A stretch of 64,000 bases of DNA from contig OY987265.1 in the NCBI GenBank assembly GCA_963920665.1, forward strand, positions 33,981,001 through 34,045,000, written 5' to 3'. This document shows positions 1 to 12,423 of this stretch, piece by piece. A program made the translations under genes and the position numbers. The notes beneath the pieces were generated by a model, which had not been told where the DNA came from, did no database searches, and saw only the letters and a program-made list of their open reading frames with translations. This DNA is from Straminergon stramineum (taxonomy: Eukaryota > Streptophyta > Bryopsida > Hypnales > Calliergonaceae). The stretch's first letter is position 1. Each line of letters opens with the position of its first letter.

Positions 1-383
1 ATGTTCTTTTGGGAGGTGTCGAGGTATCCCAGGTCTGGACGACAACTGGGCGGCAGCACATGGTCGATGGCACCCAACATGGCGGTGAAGAGGTACACAC
101 ATTCACATAACAGGAGAATGATCAGCCATGGGCTTTGCAGCAACTCTTTGGGGTACAAGGAATAGAGAAAGAATTTGTACGCCAGGTAGTTGATCTGCAT
201 GGCGAGCGCTAACAACGTCACGACACTGTAGAGAGCGTAATGCTTGAGTCTTCGGTAATGCTGTCCCGAAAAGCGTCTTCGGGGATGCAATCTGACATTG
301 TTGCTGCTGTCGTCCACTGCGATTGCGACGTCGTCAGTGACCTTGATGGCCTTATACTCGACCTCCTCCTTCGTCCACCCCAT
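1..383 (-). CDS. GT2 synthase paralogue, N-terminal 127 codons (cut by window edge)
   Basis: Second copy of the GT2 synthase gene, on the minus strand and running off the left edge. From the ATG at 383 the frame is open to position 1 and matches residues 1-127 of the complete gene with about nine substitutions (for example Ser85 to Pro) and no indel or stop. It includes the basic region near residues 31-47 and both N-terminal membrane segments. The purifying pattern (open frame, mostly conservative changes) suggests it was functional for some time after duplication. Its catalytic domain lies outside the window. The leader differs from the other copy by a roughly 28 bp length change just upstream of the ATG, so only the downstream start is shared. 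Confidence 0.85.
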   Translation of the reverse strand, partial: MGWTKEEVEYKAIKVTDDVAIAVDDSSNNVRLHPRRRFSGQHYRRLKHYALYSVVTLLALAMQINYLAYKFFLYSLYPKELLQSPWLIILLLCECVYLFTAMLGAIDHVLPPSCRPDLGYLDTSQKN

Positions 384-1010
384 CGCGGATGGAATGCTTG
401 CCACCACACGCGCCAGCACTCCCGGGTGGATAAAATTGTGCAACAGAACGCACTTGGCGACAATTCACTGCCTCAAATCGCTTCCACAGCAAACGGCGGC
501 CATGAACGAAACTAAAACAACCCCTTCCCTTCCAAGCTAGATCTCCATTTAAAACTCTTACTCCCCTTCGCAGGCGCAATTGCAATAGAAAGAATCACAA
601 GATGTTACAATCGACAAGTCAGATGTTTACAGATCATCAAATTGACAACCCTCTGAGCTACAACATGCTCCGTGCGTTAGGGTTCAGAGCGCGCACGTAC
701 TGCAACCACAGAGTCCCAGTCCTAATAGTTGCGCAATACCTCACCCTCAACCTTACTCGATTCCCCAGCTCAAATCCTCACTATAGAATCTCCAGCTTCC
801 CCGGTTAATAAACACATTCCCCCTACCATTTGAGCTTCGTCAGCAATCTCCCATGGCATTACGTACTCAATCTCACCGCTCACCGCTCTAGCCAATCCAC
901 AAAATTTGACCAAATCTGGAACTCTCCCGGCTACCGAAGTCAAAGGAAAGAGCGGCCTACAAACGAATGCCTGCTACGACACAGCTCAGCATCCACTGGA
1001 GCTAGCCGCT

Positions 1011-1074
1011 TTGACAAAGAGCCGCATTGACGAAGAGCCGCATTGACAAAGAGCTGCATTGACGAAGAGCTGTA
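1011..1074. repeat. 16-bp tandem repeat, four units
   Basis: Four units of TTGACAAAGAGCCGCA with small variations lie upstream of the GT2 paralogue. The matching site in copy 2 (about 39839) has two units, so the array changed length after duplication. Confidence 0.8.
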
Positions 1075-2522
1075 GACATGGCGAGGTTTCTAGTACCCGA
1101 GCGAGCCTGCGTCGCAGCACCCTAGCTAATAGCGTGCATGACAGATCGACTGAGCGAAGTTATTGAGGATCAATTCTCAATCATGTCTCCACTCTCGATA
1201 GGTCCACTGGGCTGGCGGAAAAGAGAATTTAAATTAGTTTTTTAACTTCAGTTTTCTACAGGAGACAATTGGAGGCCGAACTTGCAATGTGTGGTTCGAG
1301 GTTGACGAATGGGTTTTGTTTCAGTTATCAGTTTGCTGCAGTTCACTCATGAATCAATAATTTGCAAGTTCCGTTTGATGACTAATGTAGGATCTGGTTG
1401 ATTGGAGGACCGGTAAAAGACGTCACAAGTGTCCAAATTTCAACGGTCCTCGAATTCAACGCTAGCATCGACGTTTATTAGGCTGGGAGGTTTCACTTTA
1501 GCTACTGATTAGAAACTTTCATTTGGAGCATCTGCATTCCAACCTTGTGAGTCTATCATTCTAGTATTCTTTGACCAGGCTGGCAGTCCAAGGAATCTGT
1601 GCTCCAAAATGAAGGTTGGGTCTTTGGGGAGTGCTGGAGACCTGGAGTGGGAGGGTAACAAGGCAATTACTGTAGTTGACTGAAATTTGTTGCGCCAATG
1701 AGATTGAATAAGTAAACACATTTGCACTCCTAGAGTCCTAGTACTAGGTGCGGAGTGGATGTTTTGATTAGCAAGGATTTTCAAAGGTTCTTCCTCTATT
1801 CGAAAGTGTAAGCATCTATTGTCAACTATGACTAATCTCCAACACCTCATCTAAGAATATGAATGGCTATGGAAGTCTTGATAAATTGTCAATAAAGGAA
1901 TCTATTGGGAAAAGACATAGAAAGAATATCATTATGTAAATTCACCATTTGAATCTTTTTAGATTGCATGTGTGTTTACTTAATGGATGCCCCTACTATC
2001 AATGATTCACACTCTATAGTGAGATGAAATTTAGAAGTGAACACGTACATGCTTTCAATCCAATTCTAGTTTATCATAATGTATTTTTTCTTTAAATTCT
2101 ACCTCTAGTACTTGAGTTTATTTAATAACAAGTGGAACACATCCCACATTCCCAAACTATTTTAGCCTCTCTATAGATTCAAATTTTAGTCAATTCAAAC
2201 ATTAGAGGTATAGATCAAGAGATATTGAGATAGGAAGTTGATCATGAGTTCCTCCAAATCTGAAAGTTGCAAGCAAAAGAAAATGAAATATTCCTTATTT
2301 GAGTCTCATAATAGTTTATACTAATGAAAGTATTAAAGATTATTTTGACAACAATTTATTATTACATTTCTTATTGGAATGTCTTCATTTTACTTGCAAA
2401 TGACTTCTCTCCAACCTCCCAATCTCAGAAAAATATGTAAGTTAACAGAAAGCTTCTCCAAGGTATCTAGATAGCAAATCTGGGTGCTAGTAGACTGACT
2501 CTTTGCCTTAAGTCAAACTCAC

Positions 2523-2621
2523 GTCGTGTCCCAGGCCAGAACACTTGTGGCTGGCTGGTTTGTACTTTTTATTTTTGCAATGAAATTCCGTTTCATTTGT
2601 GTAAAAAAAACAAAAAAAAAC
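2523..2621 (+). mobile_element. SINE-like retroposon, 5'-truncated
   Basis: Carries the family 3' end (CACTTGTGGCTGG, then CAATGAAATTCCGTTTCATT and an A-rich tail). It is flanked by direct repeats AACTCAC (2516-2522 and 2622-2628). Copy 2 of the duplication has the empty site near 44735. Confidence 0.75.
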
Positions 2622-2909
2622 AACTCACACAGGCAAACTTGAGACACACCGGCGCATGTTCCACGGCGGGGGAAATTGATTTCTCAGCAATGCCACGGGA
2701 GTCACCCTTGCGGCGAATACGAGTTGGCATTTTCCATGCGTTTACTTTTCTCGACTGGCATGTTCATTTGGCAGGTTTGCAAGTCCTGTTGACAGGTAAG
2801 TTAGTAAGACTGGACAGTCTGGAAAGCATTGTTGATTTTCTGACGTAATTAACCCTTAAAACTATATTGAGAGAATCTTCAGGAAAACTCTTTTAGGATT
2901 CAACTAAGC

Positions 2910-4105
2910 TTAACCCTTAACCCCTCACCACCGAAGGGGACGAAAAGCATCCTCAGGTCAAATTCAAAGTCCTGTAACTTTTGCATTAGATGTCCGAATA
3001 CAATAAAACTTGTTGGAAAAGTTGCACTCTCTCTTCTAGTTTCTGTGGTAAAATTTTCAGATCAATCCAAGATGTACTGAATTTTTGGAAGCCAATCGAA
3101 GTTCACAAGTTCAATTCAAGTTCACCAAACTGCATTTGATGGCTGAAACTTCGGGGGCTTGTATCTCCTTCATCCAATGTTCGTTTTCAATAAAAAAAAA
3201 TTTGGGTTGTGTTCCCCTTGAACTCTAGTTATTGTGGTAGAATTTTCATGCCAATCCAAGTTGTTTTGAATGTTTGGGAGCAATTCGAAGTTCAAAATCC
3301 CGACATTTTTGAATTAGAGTGAACTTCGGCGGCTTGTTTCTTCTTCATACAATGTTTGTTTCCAATAATTTTTTTTGTAAAAGTTGCGCATACTTGTCTA
3401 GTTTGTGTGTACAAAATATCATATTCATCTAAGAAGTTGTGAGTGACTGAGAAGCATTTTAGTAGGAGGAGGTTCAGTTTTTGATGTGTTTTTTACAACT
3501 TTTCTTGTTGTTTTTTGACATTTCAAAGCCATTTTGCAGACACAATGTGTCAATTAAATTATATTTTTTTTCATCAATGTGTTTGAATGATGATTTTGAA
3601 TCACTTATTAGTTTAAAGTTTCTTCATTTGAGTAGATTTAGAAACCGAATTTCGCCTCCAAATGTGTTTTGGGGAAAATTTCAGCATCCTTTTTCAACAC
3701 TAAAACATTATAATCTTTCAATCTCTACGGTCAAATGACACCAAATTTGTTGCAAGCCATCTACAACAAGTGCACTACAAGATCTTACGGTTGAGATCTC
3801 TATAACTTATTAAAATTTATATTTGTAACACTTCGAAAGGAATGCCATTTTTGGAGCTGTTTGGACCTTCGGTGGTGAGGGGTTAAAGGATGGACTGATG
3901 ACCGTGGAAATCCTCCCTTTTGGAAGAGTGTGACATCATCTACTTAAGAAAAATAAAAAATATTCATTGGAAGTCATACTACTATAGAAGATCTACCCTT
4001 TTCTCACAAAATTCCAAGGGTGAATAGTCAAAGTTTTGTCCTACATGGAGAGATTCTTTGTCATCTAAAGAACACAAAACGTCCACTTTAATGTTTAAGG
4101 GTTAA
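2910..4105 (+). mobile_element. TTAA element family E, with element A nested in its left end
   Basis: Family E unit of about 230 bp starting TTAACCC at 2910 and ending GTTTAAGGGTTAA at 4105. It is split at its left TIR by element A (2917-3886). The interior (ACATCATCTACTT, CTTTTCTCACAAAATTCCAA) matches the two E copies at 44279-44732. The right TTAA is shared with element H. Confidence 0.75.
2917..3886 (+). mobile_element. TTAA element family A, copy 1 (970 bp)
   Basis: Ends are TTAACCCCTCACCACCGAAG and CTTCGGTGGTGAGGGGTTAA, an inverted repeat of about 20 bp including the TTAA. No transposase frame. The interior matches the second copy at 10335-11316 along its length. It sits inside family E at a TTAA within the E terminal repeat. 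Confidence 0.85.
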
Positions 4106-4815
4106 CCCCTAAAGGATGGACCTATAACCACTCAATTTGTTGCCATTTTGGAAATAGATATGTATGAAAAATTTTATGTTCATTTTTTAGAGATGATATT
4201 ACAAGTTTTATCTACTTCACAAAAAAATGAGATTTTTTTGAAGATTAGTTTTTATGAGAATTTTTGAAATAAAAGGGAAGAAAAAATCACATTATAAAGA
4301 AAATTATTTCAAAAAATCTGAAATTTTCACAATGTGTGTAAATTATAGTGTCAAACATCATGGTATAAACTCAATTTTTGTGTCATTCTATAATTAGAAT
4401 ACAATGGACATTGAAATTACATCCAAAGTTCAAACTGCAATAAAATATTCAATATTACGAATTTAGCAAAAATTCCAATTGGAGTAGAAACTAGAATAGA
4501 TGACCTTCATTTCTTTAGTTGGTCTCAAACTCAAAAAATATCATCTTTTTGGAGAAATTTCAGATTTGGAGCAAGGAGCAACAACTTCTCAAAATACACT
4601 AAAATAGCAAATTTTGCCATCCATTTTTTTTACTTACTTCTCAACTATATGAAAGCAAGCACTAGTTAAACTAAAAATTGAATTAGATACTATTTGTAGC
4701 TCAATATGAAAGGTCAACAAGAAAAAGGATGAAAAAACTACTTCTAATCTCTTCTAAGGACCCTGGATTGTCATCCAAATGCCATAGAATGGCGTTGGCG
4801 GTAGTCCAAGTTTAA
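4102..4815. mobile_element. TTAA element family H (714 bp, right end eroded)
   Basis: Starts TTAACCCCTAAAGGATGG at the TTAA shared with E and ends at TTAA 4812-4815, where the expected inverted end is degenerate. Part of its interior (about 4270-4400, AATCTGAAATTTTCAC and CATGGTATAAA) resembles part of element D near 9230-9310. Copy 2 of the duplication has a single TTAA (46236-46239) in place of the whole 2910-4815 cluster. Confidence 0.6.
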
Positions 4816-4938
4816 GGTGGGTAACAGCCCCAAACTAATAATTTTTTTGGCATCTGTGGCTAGTTATTATTATCATACTGGTCAAATTTTCATTTATTTT
4901 CTTGTTGGCACTTGAAAGGAGGTTCCAAGGTACCAAAG

Positions 4939-5143
4939 CACTCGAAGAAAGTAACATCCATTTCAACGAAATCAACCCAACTCAAAATGCAGTTTTATAC
5001 CCAAAAACATAGAAACTGCATTGGCTGCAATACAATCTTTAGAAAACTACATTGCAGCCAACACAGTTTCTACGTTTTGGGGTATAAAATTTTATTCTGC
5101 GTTGGGTTGATTTCGTTGAAATGGATGTTGTTTTCTTCGAGTG
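4939..5143. mobile_element. CACTA-like MITE with long inverted repeat (205 bp)
   Basis: Two arms of about 100 bp form a near-complete foldback. The ends are CACTCGAAGAAA and TTTCTTCGAGTG (one change). It is flanked by the 3-bp direct repeat AAG (4936-4938, 5144-5146). The empty site is in copy 2 near 47540. CACT ends and a 3-bp target duplication fit the CACTA superfamily. Confidence 0.75.
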
Positions 5144-6459
5144 AAGAGTGTAACATTTGGATACTATATATATGCAAAAGTTATGAAGGAACAAAGTTTG
5201 GTTCTAAAACAATTTCTTCCACATGGATACAAAATTGATTTTGGAGATGTATAGTATACAAAGTGAAGATGGTGGTTTAGGGTCAATGGTGCAATTTGGG
5301 AGAGAGGTACCTTACATTTGAATTTCCTTGGTATCATTCCCTTTGTAATTAGAAGATGCATCAATCTATCAATCTAAGTCTTGGGTTTTCAATTACAATT
5401 TGAACTTGTAGTTTTTGCATTAGAAATTGTTTGATCAAAATTTTGAATAGTGGCATTGAGGTTGCCCATGGCCTTGAGGAGGGCAAAAGCTCATCATTGA
5501 TTGAAGCTCATATTTGAACAAGCTACTTGATGTTCATTTAAGAAAGATTTTGAATTTTAAGTTTAGGCAATCTTCTTACGACCTCAAATGTCTTTTAAGG
5601 ATTACATACTTGTAATGGCTCTCAAAATATTTTGTACCCTTCCAAAATTTGCCATAACCAATTGAGCAATTAGAGATTTTCAATAAAATTTGAACATATT
5701 GTGGTACAAGTAACACACTTAATTAAAATAAAATTTTATAATTTTGTAATTTTCTTTAAAAAAAATTATTTATTCAAATTCTTAGTGATAAAAAACCTCT
5801 TCATATAAGTAAGTTTTTTTCCTCAAGATTCTTTAGTAAGGCAATGACAAGTTTTTTTAGAATTTTCTATTGACACAAGTAAAATTGGAATTTAATTAGA
5901 GTATGCCATCATAAATCTCACAAATTCATAGATTTTTTTTAATTATTCATATTGGGATCAACATTTTTGAATCTAAAAAGAAACCTCCATTGAAGTCTAT
6001 CTTCAATTTACATGGAGACTAGAGAGGAAAAGTAACTTTGGCCAACCATATTTCTAGGTGGTGTGAATTAAAGGCATTCTTATTTTGGGGCCCAAAGGTA
6101 CTATCTAGAATATGACCCAAGTGTTGTCAAAACTAAATACCTTTGCTAAGATGGAGTCTCTTCTACTAAGACCATACAAGGTTCCATCATGCTTTGTGTC
6201 TTGGACCTTCTTCCCATATCCACATCCAACAAAATGAAGTATTGTAGAGTAAAACTTTGGTTCTTCCCAATTTTTGATAGTAAATGTCTATGAATGAAGA
6301 CAATCATTGATTATGTAAGATGATCCATTCATTTTTCTAAAATGCAACATCAAAATCAATACTTTAAGCAAATAACTACACAATAAATTGGAAAAGATAG
6401 TTTTGTATCAACTAAAACTACACTTATTGACCCAATACACATAAATGAGAAAACATTAC

Positions 6460-7318
6460 TTAACCCCTAAATGTTTTTGACTATGTTTTCACCCAAAACA
6501 CTCCAAAACTGCCATTTCTTGTACAAGAACCAAATTTTAGAAAAAAAAACATTTTCGGACACATGTAACCGTAGGATCTTGTAGTAAATTGGTTTGAGAA
6601 CATGTGGAAAAACATTTCAAAAATTTTCACCATATAGATTGCAAGATATTAGCGTTTGAATAGACAAAAATCCTTTTTTGTCCTTGCAAAAACTAAGTAG
6701 TTGCTCTTCACAAGGTCACATTTGTATGAAATTTTTTCCAAAATGGATGTGTGTCTTTGAATTCTTTCTTCAAGGAAAATTAGCTACATGCTTGAAAAAA
6801 TTCAAATCATTTGGAATTGTACAACATATAGGAAAAAAATAGTAAGTAGAAAGAAGTAGATAATGATTCAAAATACTAAATTGTTAAGAATTTTTTTATG
6901 GATTTGAAAAATGACAATCCCCATGGTTGTAATGTTGTACTAAACAATTTACATCCTATGATTTTATTTGTTTTCCAAAAATATTGAAAATTGAGTTAGA
7001 TGAAGGACTTCAAAGTTTATTTTAGAGTACAGAATACATAACTGACCACAAACTAAAACTCCTCATTACTTTCACCTCATTGATCAAAACATAATGATTC
7101 AAAGCTTTCCACATATATAAAAATCTAGAAAATCAATTTCAAATTTTTATTTTTAAAGAAAGTGATTTTTTCTGATTTGCTTGAATTACCCAAGTGGGGA
7201 AAGAAACTACATATCATACAATAACTTTTTAACCATGTAGTCAAAAATTATGAAAATTATTGAGCTTTAAAGCTACTCCTCGACCACATGTTGTGTGAAA
7301 ATTTTTTTTAAAAATTTG
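6460..7318 (+). mobile_element. TTAA element family C, 3'-truncated copy
   Basis: Begins TTAACCCCTAAATGTTTTTG and follows the copy at 53457-54409 through CTACATATCATACAATAAC and CTACTCCTCG, then stops near 7318 without the right TIR. Copy 2 has a TTAA (about 48440) at the insertion point. A local deletion removed the element's end and some flank. Confidence 0.7.
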
Positions 7319-7538
7319 ATGAAGTGTTACCAATATGACCTTGAAGTGTGCTTGTGGAATGTCTACAACTTTCTTACACACACTCACATGTATATACAAC
7401 TAGGGATATTGTTTTGGCTCAGTCACGAGCATTATTGCACCTCAGTGACCCTTCAAAAAAACAATTAGGAAAGTGACCTCGTCGGCAAGCTCGGATCTTA
7501 TCTTCACTTCCTCCAAAAGTCTAGTAATATTGGGTGTC

Positions 7539-9786
7539 TTAACCCCTTAATGCCTGAGGATTTGGAGAGACTCACCATCTACTTCACCGTATTTTTGATG
7601 AAAAGAGAATACAAAAGGCTTTATATCCACAATGATAGACTATATTGAAGGCAAAAAAAATTCATATCATACATATTGTAGTTAAGTACATTTTTCAAAT
7701 GTCAAAACACCAAGTGAAAAAAATATTGAACATGATAAATTGGGAAGTGTAGGGTGGTTCTAAAATAAGTTGTTCATATACCTTGGAGTAAATCCGTATT
7801 ATTGGGTAGTGAGATACAACCCTGGAGAACAAGTTAGGTGTACCCAGAGAAAGGCCATTGTGACAAAATTGATGGCCTCTAGTCATTACTCACCGGGTTG
7901 AGCGGTGTACAGTGTACACAATTCAAGTGTCAGTTGCAAGGTTTGAGTGTTAGTTGTGAGATTTAGAGATAAACTTTGAAATACCAAATCGTGTTTAGGC
8001 ACAAAATTTCCAATCCCAAATGAATATTTCTATTTATCCCTAATTGCTCAATCAACTATACATGGTTGATCTAAAATTTTAGGCTTGACATTGTGTAGGC
8101 AATAAAATACCCTTGACTATTTCAAAAAATATTATAGGCAATTTTGAAGGTTTACTATTAAAACCTTTTTTTCACTAAAAAATGATAAATATTTAATTTG
8201 TAAGAGGTCCTCAAAGGCATATTTGTACCATTAGAAGTAGGGTATGATACATTTGCAAAACAAACATTCATGTTTGTTGGGATTTTCAATCCCAACCTCC
8301 TTCCACCTTTTTGCTTTATTCTTCTTCACCCAAGACCTAGACTTCTTCCCCATCCTAGAATTAGAAATAAAAAATATCGATTAAAAAACTTTTCAAATGT
8401 TAATTACAAGAGTAATTTCAACAACAAATATTTTTGAACATTCTTACAAGTTCTATAGTTTGCACGAATTAATATTTTATAGGGACACCCGTATAGGTAA
8501 GTGAAAGCATTGACATGCATATCATCCAAATGTAAAAAGGTATGATACTAGAGTAATGCTTCAAAACATCTTGTGATGCTACATGGTTTGTCGTAGCAAC
8601 ACTCGGCTGAGGCATTCCCCTATAATTTAGAAACATAGCTTCTACTTTAGGGACTTCAAAACATCTTGACATGCTATATGATTATGTCAAAGCAAGTCTC
8701 AATTGAGGTCCCCATCAACTTCATTAGCATTGTTCCTAAATGAATCTTTCCTCCAAATGAGTGTGGGAATATCTTTTAGGAATGAATTGTCCATCATGAA
8801 TCCTCAAAGGGTATGGAATAATTTGAAGATGAGAGCTTGCCCACTCATTGTCAAAAGGCAGGAATTTTGCTCAAAACAGAATTTTAGTCCTCATTTTAGC
8901 ATAGTAGAATATCTTCTTTCAAAAAACTTTGAACTAAAAAAAAGTGGGTAATTAAGTTAAGTTTAATCTCTAAAATTTTTTTGAGGTTTTGAGGCTTTGA
9001 TATTTGTCCATAACTTTTTATTGGAGTCTTGAAATCTCAAATCAATTCTTGTAAATGAAATTTGGCTTGATTGCACAACTTTTTAAAGTTCAAAGTTCAA
9101 AGTTTTTTGGGAAAAATTATTCTACTATGCCCCAAATGAGGTTTGAAATTCTACTTTGAGATTATTTGAAATTATTGTGAAATTCTTAAGAGAAAAATGA
9201 AAAAAACTCATATCTAATATAGAATAGACTCAAAAAATCTGAAATTTTCACCATATTTCTACCATTATATTTTAGTGCATAAGAGCATGGTATAAATAAA
9301 AGTTATTGTGCTACTCTAAAATTAGAAAATCAACAAACTAGGCTCATATTTCATATTTCCAAGCAAATCTAAAAAAATGTTTGGACCCATTTTATTTGTT
9401 TCCAAAAAATCATTTGGACTCGAGGACTAGGCCTACACTCAAGTTGTATATGAAGACTAGGGATGCAATGGAGTTGCTATAATTGTTGCAAAACGGCTAC
9501 ATTGGTCACCATCTGTGCAACCTCTACAACTCTTGATAAGTATTCTCCCTCACCCCAATGTATGTCTAAACCCTTGTATTGTATTCTTGGTAGAATACAA
9601 GCTTTGCATAGGCACAAAATCTTTAATTTTTCTGATTTAAAAAAAAAAATTGCTAAATTTTCAACTTACTCTTGCCCCCAACTTTATAGTTCAAGACATT
9701 TCATGTTGATTCTATTTGTGTTATGTAAATGCAACTAGAACACAAACTATAGGCCATTTCTGGCCATCTCGGCATTAAAGGGTTAA
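7539..9786 (+). mobile_element. TTAA element family D (2248 bp)
   Basis: Ends TTAACCCCTTAATGCC and GGCATTAAAGGGTTAA are inverted repeats flanked by TTAA at 7539-7542 and 9783-9786. It is absent at the matching point of copy 2 (about 49036). No frame longer than about 90 codons, so it is non-autonomous or decayed. It is the longest TTAA element here. Confidence 0.75.
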
Positions 9787-9856
9787 GTAAGTGAAAGTAA
9801 ATATTCCACTTTTAGTTCGATCTTCTTGTGGCTAATAACTCAACACTCCACCTATA

Positions 9857-10335
9857 GGTAAAGTAGTCCACTGTGGTCAGAATTAGGAGCTTGGCCTAGC
9901 GATGTTGCTGAAATTTTTTAATCTTTTTTTCCTAAAGAAAGACAAATGTGAGAAATAATGAGAGTAATTGAAATTCTATTTTTTTGACAAAGTATGAATT
10001 GGCTATGAATTTTTGAAGTGTTCAGTGCATCATGGCCCAAAAGAGTCGGTAGACTACCCTAGAAGTCCAGAACCAACAAAATCAGAATCCATGATGCTCA
10101 TCTTGTTCACCTAAAGCAGTCATAATATTCTCTAACATGGAAGGCCTAAAAAGTCAATTTTTAGAATGCATTCACACTAAAAAGTTGGAAGTTCCTAATG
10201 GAGTCACTAATCACTACATTACTGTCATGTAAGAGATGCATTGTAGCCCAAATCTCACATACTGAAAAACCCATAATGGGGTCATTCTTTAGGTGACCAC
10301 TATGGGTCATCTGACCACAATAGGTTGCTTTACCT
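9857..10335 (-). mobile_element. TA-flanked MITE family F, copy 2
   Basis: Ends GGTAAAGTAGTCCACTGTGG and an inverted GGTTGCTTTACCT. The right TA and adjacent bases form the TTAA into which element A (10335-11316) inserted, so F came first. Confidence 0.75.
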
Positions 10336-11316
10336 TAACCCCTCACCACCGGAGGTGACGAAAAGTGTCCTTTCATAGTCTAGCAGTAAAATTCAAAGTG
10401 TTGTAATTTTTGCATCCAATGTCCGAATTCAATAAAAACGTGTTGGGAAAGTTGCGCATATTAGTCTAGTTTCAGTTTTAAAATTTTCAGATCAATCCAA
10501 GATGTACTGATTTTTTGAGAGTCATTCGAAGTTCATAGGTTCAATTTGAGTTCACCTCACTGCATTCTGATGGCTACAACTTTGGGGGTTTGTATCTTTC
10601 TCATCAAATGTTCATTTTCAATAAAAATTGTTGGGTTTTGTTCCCAATAAAGCCTAGTTATTGTGGTAAAATTTTCATGTCAATCCAAGTTGTTTTGAAT
10701 CTTTGGGAGCAATTCGAAGTTCAAAATCCAGACATTTTTGCATTACAATGAACTTCGGCGGCTTATAACTTCTTCATACATGGTCCGTTTCCAATAATTT
10801 TTGTTGAAAAAGTTGTGCATACTAGTCTTGTTTATAAGATTAAAATTTCATATGAATCCAAGAGGTTATGAGTGACTGAGAAGCATTTTAGTAGAGGGAG
10901 GTTCAGACATAGATGTGATTTTTTGCTACTTTTTCCACTGTTTTTTGACATTTCAAAACAATTTTGCACACACAATGAGTCAATTGAATGAGATTTTTTT
11001 TCACCAAAGTGTTTGTCTTTTGGTTTGAATCACTTTGTAGTTTAAATTTTTTTTCATTTGAGTAGGTTTAGAAATCGAATTTCACCTCCAAATGTGTTTT
11101 TAAGAAAATTTCAGCATCTTTTTTCAACACTAAAACATTATAATCTTTCAATCTATACGATCAAATGACCCCAAATTTGTTTCACACCATCTACAACATG
11201 CACACTACAATATTGTATGGTTGAGATTTTCATACCTCACTGAGATTTAGACTTATAGGACTTGAAAAGCAAGTCAGCTTTTACACATGTTTGGACTTCA
11301 GGCAATGAGGGGTTAA
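10335..11316 (+). mobile_element. TTAA element family A, copy 2 (982 bp)
   Basis: TTAACCCCTCACCACCGG at the left and GGCAATGAGGGGTTAA at the right. The interior is colinear with copy 1 (2917-3886). The empty TTAA is preserved in duplication copy 2 at 49081-49084. Confidence 0.85.
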
Positions 11317-11647
11317 GGTAACCTTACTAGCATTCTGCAAATATGAAATGGAAGAGGAATGGTGTTCATGGCAATCTCTCACATCGTAGCCGCCTTTCCT
11401 CGTAGATGAAGCTTTAATCATTAATGTTGTTGAATTGGAGAAAATTCTAGTTGTCAAAAAGCATGAGAACAAAACTCCAAAAATTGAACTCGTATATACT
11501 ATATTGAGTATTGACAATTCAGGAAGAACAGTCTATGAAGTGCCAAGTTTGTAGAGTTTCCCCCCAATTTAATGAAGTTGACATTTTCTTCAACTGCTTC
11601 TTCCTTGTGGATGCTAAAGCACGGTATGTAGGATCCTACTGTAAGTA

Positions 11648-11872
11648 ATGTCCGGGAAGAACTAGCGGCTAGTTCAAAGTTAGCCGGTGGAATTGGTAAA
11701 AAAACTGGTTGCAATTTGATAACATCAGCTAAGAACTGGTGGAAAACCCCCAAAAAATTTGATCTTGAATGGGAAATAGGGAAAATAACCAGACTCTGTA
11801 CCTGAAAAGCCAGTTCAATGTAGGAACTATAGGAAAATAGCCGGTAAAACTCAAAAAACTTCCCTAATGCTA
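11648..11872. mobile_element. 225-bp insertion flanked by a 10-bp direct repeat
   Basis: Flanked by ACTGTAAGTA at 11638-11647 and 11873-11882, and absent from duplication copy 2 near 49403. The ends share only a short inverted GGGAAG. Target duplication length suggests a Mutator-like MITE; other origins are possible. Confidence 0.5.
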
Positions 11873-11929
11873 ACTGTAAGTATAATTTGTTGCACATCAA
11901 TGCGATGTTGCAATTCTGCCGAGTAAGTA

Positions 11930-12423
11930 AGGTAAAACAACCCATTGTGGTCAAATGACCCATAGTGATCACCTAGGAAGTCACCCCATTGTGATTTTTT
12001 CCAGACCCCATCATGGGTTTCATTAGTAAATGAGATTTGGACCACAATCAATGTCTTACCTGACAATAATGGAGTGGTTCGTGACTGCATTAGGAACTTC
12101 TAACTTTTTAGTGTAATTTCATTGTAGGAAGTGACTTTTTTAGGCCTTTCACATTAGAAATTATTGTGACTCCTTTAGGTGTGTAAGATGAGCATGATGG
12201 ATACAAATTTTGTTGGTTCTGGGTTAGTCTACAAACTCTTATGGGCCATGATGGGCTGAACACTTCAAAAATTCATAGCAAATTCATACTTTGTCAAAAA
12301 AATATAATTTCAAATGCCCTCATTGTTTCTCACACTTGTCCTTATGTGGGAAAAAAATGAAAAAATTTCAACTATGGGATGAGTATGAACTTCTAATTCT
12401 GACCGCAATGGGCTGTTTTACCT
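11930..12423 (+). mobile_element. TA-flanked MITE family F, copy 3 (494 bp)
   Basis: AGGTAAAACAACCCATTGTG at the left, inverted CAATGGGCTGTTTTACCT at the right, TA on both sides. Same length as the two copies in the palindrome arms. Absent from duplication copy 2. Confidence 0.85.

Noticed and set aside
11499..11972. 157-codon minus-strand open frame
   Set aside because: Antisense to the plus-strand gene relic and crosses a transposon insertion.
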